This document shows, one piece after another, positions 37,021 through 48,648 of a stretch of 64,000 nucleotides of DNA. A model generated the notes under the pieces. It was not told the origin of the DNA and made no database searches. It was given only the letters and a program-made list of their open reading frames with translations. The stretch is from Rhabdophis nuchalis (taxonomy: Eukaryota > Chordata > Lepidosauria > Squamata > Natricidae): the NCBI GenBank assembly GCA_039707465.1, contig CM077644.1:79196875-79260874 (forward strand), in the 5' to 3' direction. Made by a program: the position numbers and the translations under genes. Every line of letters begins with the position of its first letter. Positions within the stretch are counted from its first letter, which is position 1.

Positions 37021-37689
37021 GTTTAGCCATATTATGTAGCATTATTAGTATTATCCTGGGTAGGACTAGTAGTTTAGTACTCCCTTAGCTTTAGATAATG
37101 GAATGTGGTATGAGCTGTGTGTAAAAATGTGTGAGGGAACCTTGAAACATGGTTTCTGGGGTGTGGGAGTGTTATGATGAGGTATTGCATTGCAACAGGC
37201 TTCTGTACAGAATAGTAATAGTTTTCCATGGTTTGAACTGAGCCCTGTTAAGTCCTTTTAGGTCCATGTGGTTGGTGAATTGAGGTGGTTGGCTTTCCAG
37301 TGAGAGCCCCTTTGCAAAACACAGGCTTCTGCTGAGGCCAGATAGCAACAGTTCTTTTAACTTTCCCTCTAGGGCCTTCTGGCTGTTCTCTGGTGACTGA
37401 AGGTACCGATTACCAGGAAATGTGTATTTTGCAGTGCTCAGTCTTGATGCTATCACATTGAGTTGCAAGTTTTAAATATTGCCCTCCTGTATTTCTCACA
37501 CATCTATTTCTGGCTGCAATTTTGTTTCTAAAGAACAATATTACATAGCAGTAATGCCACCTAGTGAGAAGTTACATGCAATTTGACACATTTTCTGTAG
37601 TGCTTTAAAACAGCATTTCATTAATGATTTCAGCTAATGATTTAGAAACAATTAACTACTGTGTTGACTAGTTAAACAACTTTCTCTGT

Positions 37690-38130
37690 GGTGCAGCCAG
37701 AACAACCTAGAACTGAACACACTTAAAACTGTATATGATAGATTTTAGTAGGAGCCCTCCTATTCTATCACCAACACAATATCAGTAGAGATCTTCAGGT
37801 TTCTGGGTTCTATAATCTCTCAGGACTTGAAATGGATACCTAACATTAGAACCATCATTAAAAAGCACTTCTGGTGCCAACTCAGATAGCTTAGACTGCA
37901 CAAGGAGCTGCTGACATTGTTTTAGAGGAATTGAGTTTGTCATTTGTACTTCTGCCTGGTTGGTACAATAATCAAAACAATTCCAACCAGCCCGCTTTCT
38001 ACTGAGGACCTGTATACTGCACAAGCCAGAAAGAGAACTAGGAAAAATATGCACAGATCCCTCACATCCTGGACATAAACTGTTTCAACTCCTCCCCTTA
38101 GGTCACCACTATAGAACATTGCATGCCATT
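37690..38130 (+). mobile_element. L2-like LINE fragment
   Basis: It aligns by eye with the copy at 27.13-27.68 kb: shared GGTTTCTGGGTTCTATAAT and the stretch ending near GAACATTGCATGC. Similarity stops at about 38130, immediately before the PTGER3-like segment. Confidence 0.7.
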
Positions 38131-38143
38131 ATAGAAGCCATTG

Positions 38144-38209
38144 CGTGGCTTCTCCTCTAGTCCTTCGCGCGCGCAACATGACTTTCCGCAGGCTTTATGG
38201 GGGGCGGCT
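38144..38209 (+). repeat. Inverted copy of the PTGER3 start-codon region
   Basis: 66 bp on the plus strand match the minus-strand sequence of 36141-36206 with two differences (38159 A for C, 38190 A for G). It includes the CpG-rich TCCTTCGCGCGCGCAAC, the ATG and the following codons MTFR-LYGGR. There is no homology outside these bounds. It lies between an L2 fragment ending near 38130 and a foldback MITE starting at 38239. Confidence 0.88.
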
Positions 38210-38238
38210 TCATTTTCCACCCATTGTTCTGCTAAGCA

Positions 38239-38745
38239 CTTACTGTACTTATGATGCAATTCCCCCCCAAAAGTGAGTGGAAATGTCTGTGCGTCTTATA
38301 CAGTGAATGTTGCGAAAGCCCCGCCTACCCTCCAGCCCTCATCCTTTGGCTTCTACCTCCCAGCAATTTGCTTTCTTGAGCAAATAGTGAACAGCTTGGT
38401 CAGCTTCAGCACAGCCTCATTTAGCACAAGCAGCTGATTAGCAGTTGGATCTGCCTCCTGGAATACCACCTATCAGCTGTTCCAGGCTGTGGGGATCGCC
38501 ATTTGCAGCTCCCGTCTCTCGCCACCTCCCTGTGCCCCGTTTTCAGCCTCCGCGTGCCCCATTTTTGGCCCGTTCCAGGTGCTACCTATACCCACCTGGA
38601 ATTGGCTGAAAATAGGAAGTGTAAAGGCCAAAAACCAGGCGTGCGGAGGCAGAGATGGCGATCCCCGCAGTATGAAACAGCCGATAGGCAGTATTCTGGG
38701 AGGCAGATCCACTCGCCAATCAGTTGCTCATCCAGTATTCTAATT
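38239..38745. mobile_element. Foldback MITE (TATAAGACGC type), damaged left end
   Basis: It matches the reverse complement of the element at 62527-63213 over most of its length: TGGAAATGTCTG, TCTTATACAGTGAATGTTGC, TTTGGCTTCTACCTCCCAGC, GTTGGATCTGCCTCCTGGAA. The left terminus is shortened (TACTGTACTTATGATGCAA) and the right terminus is missing. It immediately follows the PTGER3-like segment. Confidence 0.7.
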
Positions 38746-38835
38746 CTAAAACATTCCTCTGTCAGTTTCATTTTATGAGTTTTTGAATTATACAACAGAA
38801 ACAGCCAGTACTTTATTAATAATGAAAACAAAATC

Positions 38836-40225
38836 TCTATCTTGATCCGTACCAGTCAGGTTTCAGGCCTGGGTACAGCATGGAAACAGCATTGGTCGCA
38901 TTGGTCGATGATCTCTGGAGGGCTCAGGAGAGGGGCTGTTCCTCTATCCTGGTCCTATTAGACCTCTCAGCGGCTTTTGATACCATCGACCATGGTATCA
39001 TGCTGCAGCGGTTGGAGGGGTTAGGGGTGGGAGGCACTGTACTTCGGTGGTTCCCCTTCCTCTTTGACCGCAGTTTGTGTTGACGGGGGGGGGGCAGAGG
39101 TCGTCCTCAAGGTGCTTCACTTGTGGAGTGCCCCAGGGGTCGGTCCTCTCGCCCCTTCTGTTCAACATTTGTGAAGCCGCTGGGCGAGATCATCTGGGGT
39201 TTTGGGGTAAAGTTCCATCAGTACGCTGATGATACACAGCTGTACATTTCGTCCCCAGACCATCCCAATGTTGCCCTTGACATTATGTCCCAGTGCCTGG
39301 AGGCCGTGCGGATCTGGATGGGGAGTAACAGGCTCAGGCTCAACCCCTCCAAGACCGAATGGCTGTGGTTCTCGGCGTCCCGTTATTCAGCTATGGGGGG
39401 TGAGACCTTAGCCCCCACAGGAAGGGTTCGCAATTTAGGTGTCCTCCTGGATGCACGGCTGTCTTTGGAAGATCATATGATGGCTGTCGCCAGGGGGGCT
39501 TTTTATCAGGTTCGCCTGATTTACCAGTTGCGTCCTTTCCTAAATCAGGATGCCCTATGTACAGTCACTCATGCCCTTGTCTCTTCCCATCTGGATTACT
39601 GCAATGCTCTCTACATGGGGCTCCCCTTGAAGAGACCCGGAGGCTTCAACTGGTCCAGAATGTGGCCGCACGGGTAATTATGGGGGTGATTTAACGCTCC
39701 TATGTAACACCCCTCCTGCGCAAGCTGCACTGGCTTCTGGTGGTTTTCCGGGTGCGATTCAAGGTGTTGGTTACCATCTTTAAAGCACTCCATGGCTTAG
39801 GACCTGGGTACTTACGAGATTGCCTTCTGCCACCGAGAGCCTCCCACCGGCCAGTATGCTCCCGTAGAGAGGGTCTCCTCATGATGCCGTCAGCTAGACA
39901 ATGTTGACTGGCGACACCCAGGAGGAGAGCCTTCTCCATGGGAGCACCTGACCTCTGGAACGAATTGCTCCCGGAATTATCCCTGACTTACGCCCCTTCC
40001 GCCGTGCTCTCAAAACCTTTTTCTTCCAACAAGTTGGGCTGGCATAAAACAGGATTTTTAAATTCAAATTTTTATTAATTTTAATCAGGGTTGGTTTGGT
40101 TTTTTTTTCACTTTTAGGCCAAAGTTTAATATGTCTTTTAAAAACTTTTTTAACTTTTAGATATTTGTTTTTATTCTGGCTTTGGGAGTAGGGCGATATA
40201 AAAAACCAATAAACTCAAACTCCAA
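38836..40225 (+). mobile_element. CR1 LINE 3' part, broken ORF2
   Basis: Reading plus, fragments of the CR1 reverse transcriptase are clear: [65 protein letters not shown] and SSHLDYCNALYMGLPLK. The frame is broken at a G-run near 39084 and again after about 39655, where recognisable C-terminal sequence continues in other frames. It ends in AGGGCGATATAAAAAACCAATAAA near 40225 without a long simple-repeat tail. It is non-functional as written and lies in the PTGER3-ZRANB2 interval. Confidence 0.88.
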
Positions 40226-41694
40226 GGATCTAGAAATCTTGCAAAACTCAATCTTTGTGCACAATCAATGGGATTATCAATTTGTAATCAATTTGTGTAT
40301 CAATGGGATACATTCATTTTAAGAACTGAACACAGTATGTCCAAGCAAAAAGTAGGTTAGAAAGAATAAGACCTCAATAACAAGTGGATGTTATATCAGA
40401 AGCAAATGGAAGATTGATGGAAGCATTTTTGGTGAAGTTTTGAAAATAATGTATTACTTTCCTGTAATTATAATTGAGTGATCATCTGTAAATTTACAAA
40501 GATTCTGCATTCCCATTGAAACCTCTATAGGCTTTAGAGAGTTTTGTCAAGATCCTTTTAAAATAAAGTTATGAAATGCTTCTTTCAATGAAATTCCACA
40601 ATTCCTTGTAGAACAATTGTTCACTACTTTGCCTTGTCCTACAATGGTGTAATCAGACTTTCTTAAATGAATCTACAAACCAGATCATATTATCTAGCTA
40701 TTTGTTTTGTAGCTAATTTAGCTGCTAAAAGTAGCAGCTGAATACAATTTTTACTTTCTAATTCTTTTTCACTCTTTTTCTAGACTTTGAAGAATGTTTT
40801 ATTTTGCTAACAATTACTATAATTCCTAAATGTAATTTATTTGTATTAATTTATATTATGCTTATTTGATTAATACATTTCCTCATTACCGGTTCCATTG
40901 CTTCCCATTTTATCAAGGGAGATATTTGATTTTATTGTCTTTGAAAAGAAAAATGAGGTGGGAAGAATTTTTTGCTGACTGGGTAGTAAATACCAGATCA
41001 AATAACTAGAGATGTATAAATAAGGGCTTTCTAATTTTAGTTCTAAAGTAACTGAACTGTGATCGGATAGGCAATTAGGTGTTGTTTGCTGCTTGATATA
41101 TTAGGTTTATTCATGATTTTGATATCTATACATATTCTTACCTGAATAGGAGTTATATTTATTAGAATTATATATAAATGTATTTTTTTCCAAGCAATAT
41201 TTTTTTATTTTTTTAAAACATGTATATATGAATGTATTTGATGGGGTGATACTTCGTGATCTATCATGCGTAGTCCTGGAATTTGCAATAATATTACCAT
41301 ATTGAAGATAGGTTTTTATGTAGTTTATTTTATATCTGCTTTTCCACAAGATATGTTTGTGTTTAAATCCTTTCCTAGTATCAAATTGTCAATCTCAATT
41401 TTTTAAATAATTTTGTTAAGTATTTTGTAAGAAATTGTACCAGATTCTGAATTGGAAAAGATTGAAACAACAATGAACTAATAATTTATTTAATTATCCC
41501 TTAATAAATATGGACTTTTCATTACAATCCTACATTAATCTGTGAATTTTAAAATTTAAACTAGTTTTAAACAAACTTACAATTCTCTTCGACTTATTGG
41601 TGAATGTAACAAAATATGCTTATTGAAATATTAATTTTTGATGTGTCCTAGAACTTTCTTCTAACATAACAACTGAGAGGGAAAAGATCTTATA

Positions 41695-41998
41695 CAGGTA
41701 GTTCTCAACTTACATCATTTCATTTAGTTACTGTTTGAAGTTACGGCACTGAAAAAAGTGACTTATGACCATTTTTGATGTCAGTTGTATCATCCCCATG
41801 GTCACATGATTTACATTTAGATGCTTGACAACTGACTCACATTTATAACAACTGTATTAACAATTTAACAACTGCAGTAATTCACTTAATAAATGTGACA
41901 AGAAAAGTCATAAAATGGGGCAAAACTCACTTAACAAATTTCTCACTTGGCAACATAAATTTTGGGCTCAATTGTGACTGTACGTTGAGGAATACCTA
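41695..41998. mobile_element. TA-flanked MITE, CAGGTAGT family
   Basis: Begins CAGGTAGTTCTCAAC after TA; ends ACGTTGAGGAATACCTA before TA. 304 bp, non-coding. Confidence 0.75.
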
Positions 41999-42409
41999 TA
42001 CAGGGTTTCTAATTAATAATATTTTTAATTGTAGTCCCAAATTTCTAAAATTCAATGAAATAATTTTAGACAATTATTAAAAAAATCATTTCTACTAATT
42101 TATATGCTCTGTATCCTATGAAAGAAACCAAATTCATTTGGGTTTATAAGAATATATTTTTGATGCTTTGTTTTCTCCTTGATTCCCAACCCTTGTTATA
42201 TCCTCCTTTGATTGGACTTGGCATGGAGGAATTAGCTAGATATCTTTATTAGTCTATCTCCAGGTTTACTTGGGATCAAAATTTCCAAGTAAGTTTAAAT
42301 TGTTTCAACACATAACATTAAACGTAAATGAAATGAAATCTATGCAACATGTGGCATTGTTTAAACAGAAAGGATATAAACTACAAATAAATGACATTTT
42401 TTAAACTGA

Positions 42410-44125
42410 CATGCTTTATTTACACATCCACAGAATTGGATCTTCATATAACCAATACAATTGAATCCAAGCCAAATGAAACCCATAATTTTCCTTTAGT
42501 TATTCTAGCCTATCATATGCCGAGATTAAAACTTGTTAGGTACAATACTGTGAATAAAAGCACAATAGCAAATTGTTAACATGTAGCATTTAGCAAATCT
42601 GGTTTTCACATTTTTTTAGACTTTGAAAAAGTCAGAGGCACAGTTACAAGACTATTTGTACTTGTGCAATCTATGCTACAATTTAGCACAAGAAAGAGGA
42701 TACCTAAGAGGAAGCAATATAGGATTATAGGCATATTTTTCTGCAAAATTTATCCAAAATATCCACACAGCAAAGCCTTATTGCTATGTCATTGATCAGC
42801 CCCATCACCCATCAACTTTAAGATGCTCATGAAAGGGGGGGAAAGTTGATGGCAGTTCTGCTCCATTTGCATTGAGCAGTTTGTTTTATGAAGCAGATCT
42901 TCCAAAATGCAAGATATTGAAGGCGTAGCCTATTCCTTAGATTTGTTTATTTCCCTTTAACATACTTACCTTAGATGTGACTGAAGATGACAAATACATT
43001 TCCCCCAATCAGTTTAAGAGTGGTCAGTACTTAACAAATACATTTGACAGTAAAAGAAAAGTGAAAATGAAACATGTTAAGCCATGAATTAGTTGAAACA
43101 GATGTGAAGTTTTAGGATTTCTACCCTTTTGCATAAACAATTTCAAGAACAATGCTTCTTCTCCAGATCCAATTTACAAAAATCATACCAATTTGGCTAG
43201 TTTGTAGATGTTAATTCACCAAGCTGTTCTTTGTGGTTTTCCAAAGATGGTATTCTGGCCAAAACAGGCCTGTATAGGACTGGACTACTACCAGAGCACA
43301 AATTATTTCTGGTTCTGAAAGCTATCTTCTGGAAAATCACTGAAAGGGCAGGTTTTACACAAGGGGTTATCTTAATTATTGCTACAGTTTCACCAAGGGA
43401 CACTAGTTTAACGTGTTCTGGTGGCAGGAGTACCATCAAGGATACATAGGTGCCTTGCCTGAAAGAAATATATTTCTTTCCATATTTTATCTGCAGCATA
43501 ATGAAGCTATTAATTTGCTGAGTCAATAAAGAGTGAAGGACTATGGAATCAAATATGTTACATGCCTTATGTAATACATTATAAAATTCTGCAGAAAATT
43601 ATACAGAAAGATTTGGGGGTTGGTTTTTTTTTGCAAAATATCCAGGAAATAATTTATACTAGGTTTCTTCTTAGCTAGAAATCACAAACCTATTAAAGAG
43701 TTGTTCTTCTAAAGAATTATCCTACTCTGAAACTGAGATACATTTCTGTCTACTAATATTGAAAGGATGACAAAGAAAAATTAAACTAAACTTTTTCAGA
43801 AACTAGATTTTGAAATTTACATGATGACATAGCAAGAGATCAGGATGGTACTTGGTTGATACTTTCAAACTAGACTAAATTAAAAATACCTGTTAAAGTT
43901 TAAGCCCAATTAAAAAAAATAACATATTTGCCTTTCCGAGATCAATTTATGGCTTAAAATATTTCATTACATGTTTTATGAGTTAAACTAGCTGCAGTTT
44001 TCCATTAAACATGCATCTCTATTAGCAGGATGTACCATTTCTGACCAAATAAAACATCAACTTTTTAATATTGTCTCATGCAATGGACTGTTGGTTTTTG
44101 TGTGTGTGTGTTTGAATTTTGTACA
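42410..44125 (-). other. ZRANB2: Probable ZRANB2 3' UTR and polyadenylation region
   Basis: Downstream of the stop (decreasing coordinates) about 1.7 kb lacks recognisable transposon sequence, unlike the flanks. An AATAAA on the minus strand lies near 42411-42416 (plus TTTATT in GCTTTATTTAC). I infer this as a candidate 3' end; other AATAAA-like sites exist in this AT-rich DNA. Confidence 0.35.
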
Positions 44126-44189
44126 TTATTTCTTTTTGGAACTTGTACGAGATCCAGAATGAGAGGAACCAGAGGATGACCTGCGGTTT
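44126..44189 (-). CDS. ZRANB2: ZRANB2 terminal coding exon
   Basis: Encodes the C-terminal SSSGSSHSGSRTSSKKK and a TAA stop at 44126-44128, matching the known end of ZRANB2 isoform 1 (SSSGSSHSGSR-SSKKK). The acceptor is AG at 44190-44191 after a pyrimidine stretch. The five exons in the window give about 207 residues, roughly two thirds of the family's length of about 330. Confidence 0.94.
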
Positions 44190-44622
44190 CTGAAAGATAA
44201 AAAATGGGAGAAAGCATGCAAGCAAATAAGTTTTAAGTGCTATGAACGTCACAGGGAATGAAAAAAAGAGGAAGAGACAGTAGGATTTGAAATGTACTTA
44301 TTAGGATTTCATTTTTGCATCTTAGCAGTTCACATAATTAAGACTCTTCAATTAAGAAGTTTGTACATTTAAAAAAATGCAACTTCACAAGAGTGCTATA
44401 AGAATCACATGTTTTCTGCATTGCATGTGTATGATTATCTTTAAGACTGGTAATTAAAGATAGCAAGAATATATTTTTTTAAAGCCACATCAAAACAGAA
44501 TAAAATGGCTATCACTCCACATACACAAGCACAACATACACACAGCTTAAAATATTCTGCTCCTTGATCCTTCCAAAGCCAGCATTTAAAGAACAACCAT
44601 TCTTATTCTACAAAACCCAAAC

Positions 44623-44784
44623 CTTTCAGGTGACCGTGATCTTGTTCGCCTTTTTTTGCGATCACCAGAAGAAGATCTAGATCGGCTTCTCTTTCTGCTT
44701 CTCTCAATGGAGGATGATGAATGAGAGCTTGAGTAAGATCTTTTCCTTGGGTTTGGAGAACCCCTGACGGACCTGGAGCTGGAT
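44623..44784 (-). CDS. ZRANB2: ZRANB2 coding exon (RS domain, second part)
   Basis: The 162 nt exon (54 codons, entered after two bases of a codon) encodes PRKRSYSSSHSSSS, RSRKRSRSRSSSGDRKKRRT and RSRSPER. The acceptor AG is at 44785-44786 and the donor is GTTTGGG, starting at 44622. The GDRKKRRTRSRSPER block is essentially the human sequence as I remember it. It joins in frame to 53740-53820 and to the terminal exon. Confidence 0.94.
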
Positions 44785-45152
44785 CTTTATTAAGAAATAA
44801 ATCAGACTTAATCCTAGCATAAACAAAAATGCAATACTCTATATCAAATGCAGAAATATAAATTCAGATTCAAAGAATACAGATTAGTGTATGAATACTT
44901 ACTGCCATGTTAACAGGGACCTAAACCTCAACTGTTTTAAATAGTATTTCTCTAGGGCGGCATCAATAGCCTGTCCAGAACTGACTACATAATATAAAAA
45001 GTTCTTTATGCTGGTTTAATTATTGCTTTTCAGTAATAGCAAGCTTGAATATTAAGATAAAGAAATAATGATTACTCATAATTACTTATATGCTGAAGTA
45101 AAAGGAGGGGGTCAATTTAAATAATGTAGTATGCTATATATTTAATAAACCC

Positions 45153-47558
45153 TTGAAAACAAATATCCAAGGAGAAGATGGATTACCTGCTGAATTTTAT
45201 AAAGATTTCAAGGAACTAATAGTACCAAAACTACAAAAATTATTCAATGGAATTTTACATGGTGGAGAAGTCCCGATGTCATGGAATAAGACAGTAATAT
45301 CTATAATTCCTAAACCGGATAAAGATCTTGAGAGGATCGAGTCCTATCGACCTATTTCTTTAATCAACCAAGATGCTAAAATATTTACAGCTATTATAAG
45401 TAATAGATTAAATAGTTTTATAGATAAATATATAAGTTATAACCAAGTAGGGTTTGTTAAAGGTAGATATATGAGTGATATAATTAGAAGAGTATTGAAT
45501 ATTATAGATGTAGCAGAGAATAATGGAGATGAATTAGGTATAATATCGTTAGATATTTTTAAAGCTTTTGATTCTGTACAATGGGATACTATAAAAGTAA
45601 TTATCGAGGCATTAGGCTTTGGTAATAAATTTATACATGTTATTTCAAAACTGTATCAAAAAAGCAGTGCAAAGGTAAAGGTGAATGGAATAATGACGGA
45701 AGAGATTAAATTGGAAGCAGGCACGAGACAAGGATGTCCCTTGTCTCCAACATTATTTTTGTTAGTTATGGAAATTTTGATTAAATTGATAGAAGCAGAT
45801 GAAGAGTTGGAAGGTTATAAGGGATATAAGATAAATTTGTATGCGGATGACACTTTGATTATTTTGAAAGATATAGAGAGAGATTTAAAGAGGATAAATA
45901 AACATTTGATAGAATTTGAAGAAATGACAGGTTTAAAGGTAAATTGGTCAAAATCTGAATTACTAATGAATAAAGATGGTAAGGAGTGGGAGAGTATGCA
46001 AGAACAATTTGGGATAAGAGCTAAGAATACATTGAAATACTTGGGGATAACACTTTCACTTAAAGTTAGAGATTTAAAAAAAATTAATTATGAGGTGATG
46101 CTGAAGGAAGTAGAAAAAAAGATAGATAAATATAAAGAGATAAAGTTGTCTTGGTTTGGTAGAATTGCAATGTGTAAAATGATGTTATTACCAAAGTTTA
46201 ACTTTTTATTTGAGATGCTACCATTAAATTTGACAGAGAAAGATATAGAAGAATATCAGAAGAAATTAGATAAATTTTGTAATGGTGGGAAAAGACCAAG
46301 ATTAATGAAGAAATTGTGGTATCAAAATCAAAAAGAGGGTGGATTGGGAATTCCCAATCTACTTAATTATTATCGGGCATATAATATTAGAACTGTGATA
46401 AAAATACTTAAAGGTGGAGATGGTCATTGGGGAGATCTGGAGTTAAAAGATATTAAGAGATTTGGGTCTATATGGTTTTTAGATAGAGCAAAAACAAAAA
46501 AGACAATTAATAGTTATTGGTTAAAAGGGTTGAGTAAAACTTGGAATAAATTTGTTAAAAAATTGATTCCGGATATAACGTTTTTGGGAAAGACAACTGA
46601 AAGTTGGCCGATTAAAACCAATATAAGTCGGAACAAAGTAATTGAAGATGAAAATATAGGAAATATAGTAGATTGGTTAAGAGCCTTAGGAACTGAAAGT
46701 AGGAAGAAAAAAGTAATTCAAAAATTGGAGTTAAATTGGTTTGAAAAAATACAGGTAGAAAAATGGAATATGAAAGTAAGGGGAATATGTAACATAGATA
46801 GAAGTAAAACTAAGTTTGAAAGTTTAGTATCTCAAATTATTAAAGATGAAACCGGGTTAAAAGGACTCGTCAGTAAGATATACAGGATTATAAACTTTGA
46901 TGGAAATCCACAAATGGTAATGAAAAAGAATTGGGAGGAAGATCTAAAGATTAAAATATTGGATTTGGATTGGAATGAGAATTGGAAGAGTCGGATTATG
47001 AGGACTTTATCTATAAGGATTAAAGAACATAATTTTAAGGTTGTTTGGAAATGGTACTGGACCCCACTAAGATTATCACTGATAGATAAAAAAATGAATG
47101 ATAAATGTTGGAGATGTAATACGGAATTGGGAACTTATGAGCATATGTGGTATAAATGTGTGAAAATTAAAAAGTTTTGGCAGCAATTAGAAGGAACAAT
47201 GTGTGAAATGATGAAAAGAATAATAATATTGAGACCAGAAACTATATTGTTATTGATAATTAATGAACCAGAGTTAACAAAACACGAGAAAGAACTGATT
47301 AGAATTATGATTATAATGGGTAGAATTGTAATAGCAAGATATTGGAAAATAGAGGTAAATATTAAAATAGAAGAATGGTATTGTGAAATGTGGAAATTAG
47401 CCTTAAATGATAAAATGACGTGTGATATTAAATTTAGAGAGGGGGTTTATAAAAATGATATCTTTTGGAAGACTTGGAAGCCATTTGTGGACTATGCACT
47501 TGGAACTTTGGACGTCTCGACGCCTGTACCGAGGGAACGTGGATTTTGGAGATCCTAA
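45153..47558 (+). CDS. L1 ORF2 C-terminal part (reverse transcriptase to zinc knuckle), 5' truncated
   Basis: About 800 codons are open without a stop. Reverse transcriptase landmarks, counted from the frame opening at 45153, are SLDIFKAFDS (catalytic Asp near residue 134), TRQGCPLSPTLF near 191 and LYADDTLI with the catalytic YADD at 230-233. A C-terminal CxxC...HxxxxC zinc knuckle (CWRC...EHMWYKC) lies near residue 652. The endonuclease domain is absent because of truncation. The first six codons are flanking DNA, opening at a TTG; the first ATG is about 41 codons in. The protein is therefore probably not made in intact form and cannot mobilise independently without the endonuclease. The family is clearly L1-type. 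Confidence 0.9.
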   Translation: MKTNIQGEDGLPAEFYKDFKELIVPKLQKLFNGILHGGEVPMSWNKTVISIIPKPDKDLERIESYRPISLINQDAKIFTAIISNRLNSFIDKYISYNQVGFVKGRYMSDIIRRVLNIIDVAENNGDELGIISLDIFKAFDSVQWDTIKVIIEALGFGNKFIHVISKLYQKSSAKVKVNGIMTEEIKLEAGTRQGCPLSPTLFLLVMEILIKLIEADEELEGYKGYKINLYADDTLIILKDIERDLKRINKHLIEFEEMTGLKVNWSKSELLMNKDGKEWESMQEQFGIRAKNTLKYLGITLSLKVRDLKKINYEVMLKEVEKKIDKYKEIKLSWFGRIAMCKMMLLPKFNFLFEMLPLNLTEKDIEEYQKKLDKFCNGGKRPRLMKKLWYQNQKEGGLGIPNLLNYYRAYNIRTVIKILKGGDGHWGDLELKDIKRFGSIWFLDRAKTKKTINSYWLKGLSKTWNKFVKKLIPDITFLGKTTESWPIKTNISRNKVIEDENIGNIVDWLRALGTESRKKKVIQKLELNWFEKIQVEKWNMKVRGICNIDRSKTKFESLVSQIIKDETGLKGLVSKIYRIINFDGNPQMVMKKNWEEDLKIKILDLDWNENWKSRIMRTLSIRIKEHNFKVVWKWYWTPLRLSLIDKKMNDKCWRCNTELGTYEHMWYKCVKIKKFWQQLEGTMCEMMKRIIILRPETILLLIINEPELTKHEKELIRIMIIMGRIVIARYWKIEVNIKIEEWYCEMWKLALNDKMTCDIKFREGVYKNDIFWKTWKPFVDYALGTLDVSTPVPRERGFWRS

Positions 47559-47665
47559 AGATAATAGACGACACTTGAAACCAACTCTTCCTTTTGTTTT
47601 GTACAGCACTGGGTGATATATTGTAAAACAGTATAAAAATTTTAATAAAAAAAAAAAAAAAAAAA
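45171..47665 (+). mobile_element. 5'-truncated L1 LINE with intact 3' part of ORF2
   Basis: The insertion is flanked by a perfect 16 bp target-site duplication (GAAAACAAATATCCAA at 45155-45170 and 47666-47681). It ends in a poly(A) tract after a short 3' UTR (about 47559-47647). The left TSD begins after TT, consistent with L1 endonuclease nicking. The element is truncated inside ORF2 upstream of the RT core. It lies in a ZRANB2 intron, antisense to the gene. The open frame and perfect TSD suggest recent insertion. Confidence 0.93.
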
Positions 47666-47746
47666 GAAAACAAATATCCAATGAAAGTGTTAGGCTGAAT
47701 TGATGGCAACAGTCATTTATATACTGTAACATCAAGAATGTTGGTA

Positions 47747-48145
47747 TAGGTAGTTCTCAGCTTACAACTATTCATTTAAATATCAACTCAAAGTTATGAC
47801 AGTCTTCAAAAAAATGACATAGGACCTTCCTTGAAGTTACGACCATCTGTGGCCATGATTGCAATTTGGGCACTTGGCAACAGGCCTACATTTTTGAGGG
47901 CTGCAGCATCTTGTGGCCATGGGGTTGCAGCTTTCAACCTTTCCAGTGGCTTCCAACAAGCAAAATCAACAGAAGCCAGATTTCCTTAACAATTGGCCAT
48001 GATTCACCCAACCATGTGATTGCTTAACAATGGCAGTACAAATGGTTGTAAAATTGGGTTCGTCACATGACAAATTGCTTAATGAAGTATCACTTAGTGA
48101 CTAACATTCAGGTCCCACTTATGATCATAAGTTGAGGACTACCTG
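47747..48145. mobile_element. TA-flanked MITE, CAGGTAGT family
   Basis: Begins TAGGTAGTTCTCAGC after TA; ends AGTTGAGGACTACCTG before TA. 399 bp. Starts 66 bp downstream of the L1 target-site duplication. Confidence 0.78.
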
Positions 48146-48344
48146 TAAGATATTTGCATTTGCAAATACAGGCAAGTAAAAAGCCCCATGTTTATGGTGA
48201 TTATTTCAGCCTGAATAGGTCTAAAACCCAGAGATATAAAGCCTCAGACTGCATCAGACTGATTCATCCATCCATCTGCAAGAGCTTATACTCAAACAAA
48301 AAGGAAACATCTTTTTTCTTGACACAAAATATTTGGTCTCATTA

Positions 48345-48526
48345 CTGTATTTCCCAGAAAATAAGACCGGGTCTTACATTAATTTTTGCTCCAGAAGACG
48401 CATTACGGTTTTTTTTCAGGCAATGTCTTATTTTCAGGGAAATATGGTACTAAATGTGTCTGTCTGGTTGACAATCTTAACTGGGGCTTATTTTCCAGTT
48501 AGGCCTTATTTTCAGGGAAACACAGT
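48345..48526. mobile_element. TA-flanked MITE with AAATAAGAC termini, right end duplicated
   Basis: Left end CTGTATTTCCCAGAAAATAA. Two right-end-like copies occur, TTTTCAGGGAAATATGG (to 48447) and TTTTCAGGGAAACACAG (to 48526), each followed by TA. Internal partial duplication is likely. Confidence 0.65.
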
Positions 48527-48648
48527 AAATATGGGGAAAATTGCATAGAATATGGAAGATTAATAATTTTTGTGCCTTACAACTTTGGAGTTAGCTTTTT
48601 ATTTTCTAAAAAAAAAGTTAAGTGAGTTAACATTAATCCATTAAATTA

